From Phycisphaerae bacterium (GTDB lineage: Bacteria > Planctomycetota > Phycisphaerae > Phycisphaerales > SM1A02), in assembly GCA_016795035.1 (NCBI GenBank), contig JAEUIT010000041.1, forward strand, positions 1 to 41,800: DNA of 41,800 nucleotides. Direction: 5' to 3'. Below, one piece after another: positions 40,690-41,800 of the stretch. Made by a program: the position numbers and the translations under genes. The notes beneath the pieces are model-generated. The model was not told where the DNA came from and did no database searches. It saw only the letters and a list, made by a program, of their open reading frames with translations. Position 1 is the stretch's first letter; each line of letters starts with the position of its first letter.

Positions 40690-41800
40690 GGCCCCGAAGG
40701 CCCCGCCTGGCGGCGTCGCATTCTTCTGTCTCGGGCTCTGCTGACTCGCCGTTCGCCGCTTCGGACGAGAAGAGATCCAAGAACGCAGAATCCGAGACGA
40801 GACGAGTAGGCCGATTCCAGAAGAGAGCCGAGACCGAGACGGATGGGGAACGCGCCTGCAACGCGGAGCGCCTCTGCAATCCTCCCCCACGTTTCGTGGG
40901 GGAGGGGGACCATCGCGAAGCGATGGTGGTGGGGGCTGCACGCCGCGCCGCCCCCTCCGTCATCGCTGCGCGATGCCACCTCCCCCACATTCGTGGGGGA
41001 GGAGTACGAAGGCGCGCCTCGCGGCGTCGCCTTCTTCTGTCTCGGTCTCTGCTTACTCGCCTCTCGCCACGTCGGACGAGAAGAGATCCAAGAACGCAGA
41101 ATCCGAGACGAGACGAGTAAGCCGATTCCAGAAGAAAGCCGAGACCGAGACGGAGACAGAAGCAGAGCGCGCCTGCAACGCGGAGCGCGCGACTTTCATC
41201 CTCCCCCGAATCGAAGATTCGGGGGAGGGGGACCATCGCGAAGCGATGGTGGTGGGGGCTGGACGTCGCACCGCGCCGCCCCCTCCGTCATCGCTGCGCG
41301 ATGCCACCTCCCCCACGTTCCGTGGGGGAGGAGTAAGAAGCCCCGCCTCACGGCGTCGCCTTCTTCTGTCTCGGTCTCCGTCTCGGCTTTCTTCTAGTTT
41401 CTGCTCGCTGGACTCGTCTCGGTCTCTGCTCACTCGCCTCTCGCCGCTTCAGACGAGAAGAGCGTCAAGAACGCAGAATCCGAGACGAGACGAGTAAGCC
41501 GATTCCAGAAGAAAGCCGAGACCGAGACGGAGACAGATGTGGAAGGCGCCTGCAACGCGGAGCGCCTCTGCAATCCTCCCCCACGTTTCGTGGGGGAGGG
41601 GGACCATCGCGAAGCGATGGTGGTGGGGGCTGGACGTCGCACCGCGCCGCCCCCTCCGTCATCGCTGCGCGATGCCACCTCCCCCACGGTCCGTGGGGGA
41701 GGAGTAAGAAGCCCCGCCTCACGGCGTCGCCTTCTTCTGTCTCGGTCTCCGTCTCGGCTTTCTTCTAGTTTCTGCTCGCTGGACTCGTCTCGGTCTCTGC
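40690..41800. repeat. Composite tandem repeat array, right end
   Basis: No gene is supported. Units begin with CGGCGTCGC at 40711, 41022, 41351 and 41722, so they are about 311, 329 and 371 bases, and the last is cut by the window end. Each unit has GTCTCG/GTCTCC hexads, then inverted GAGAC words, the CTGCAACGCGGAGCG word, a CTCCCCCAC/GTGGGGGAG hairpin, a CCATCGC-GAA-GCGATGG palindrome, an ATCGC-TGC-GCGAT palindrome, and a second C/G-rich hairpin. In the 41022 unit the first hairpin has a different inner sequence with matching changes on both arms. ORFs here are translations of the repeat. Confidence 0.85.

Noticed and set aside
40690..41800. Repeat array as a CRISPR locus
   Set aside because: Periods of 311-371 bases, internal palindromes and no uniform short spacers; no cas gene in the window.

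Overview
This window looks like chromosome from a GC-rich planctomycete, most likely of the class Phycisphaerae. GC is roughly two thirds by eye. The assignment is an inference. It rests on three secreted proteins that end in paired GADLGILLGAWG-type calcium-loop repeats, a membrane protein with the CGYP...CPECG zinc ribbon, ECF-like and Hanks-kinase signalling genes, a NADH dehydrogenase cluster broken up by heptad-repeat spacers, and S-box control of methionine genes. I see no rRNA, tRNA, CRISPR, transposase or phage gene.

Layout. 1-473 is a composite tandem repeat array. 0.5-2.5 kb holds a metal-type P-ATPase with an unusual membrane motif. 2.9-5.2 kb holds gpsA, a cupin and a metallo-beta-lactamase-fold hydrolase. 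5.4-6.1 kb is a secreted protein with the GAW tail. 6.3-10.2 kb is nuoD, nuoE, a small ORF and nuoF, with heptad-repeat elements in the junctions and a decayed second copy of the nuoF 3' end downstream. 10.6-19.6 kb is a surface-protein region: two large beta-helix proteins with GAW tails, a short-chain dehydrogenase remnant, an alpha/beta hydrolase, a zinc-ribbon membrane protein and a TylF-type methyltransferase. 19.95-23.3 kb holds ybeY, a CorC/HlyC-like protein, a DUF4870 protein and a sigma-like factor. 23.3-28.98 kb holds secreted proteins of unknown function, a membrane Ser/Thr kinase, lptB and a PEGA lipoprotein.

28.9-33.1 kb (minus strand) is a tightly coupled amino-acid operon: a trans-sulfuration PLP enzyme, an aspartokinase-homoserine dehydrogenase fusion without ACT domains, and a second PLP enzyme. 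A near-consensus promoter, an S-box-like SAM aptamer and a hairpin enclosing the ribosome binding site and start codon lie upstream. 33.5-38.7 kb holds a small unknown gene, a UDP-sugar 4,6-dehydratase, galE, a PagL-like deacylase and a degenerate PfkB-fold protein. A free-standing sRNA-like unit lies at about 38.69-38.89 kb. The right end has a NUDIX hydrolase, two small unknown genes and a single-domain response regulator, then a second composite repeat array to 41800.

Themes across the window. (1) At least eight genes have a TANNNT -10 box, usually preceded by G, ending 6-8 nt before the start codon, which suggests leaderless transcripts. (2) The octamer CTGCAACG/CGTTGCAG occurs at least 24 times. 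(3) Five elements built from inverted heptad repeats lie next to genes. The strongest candidates for something undescribed are the sRNA-like unit, the leaderless-promoter pattern, the octamer, and the full regulatory leader of the methionine/threonine operon.
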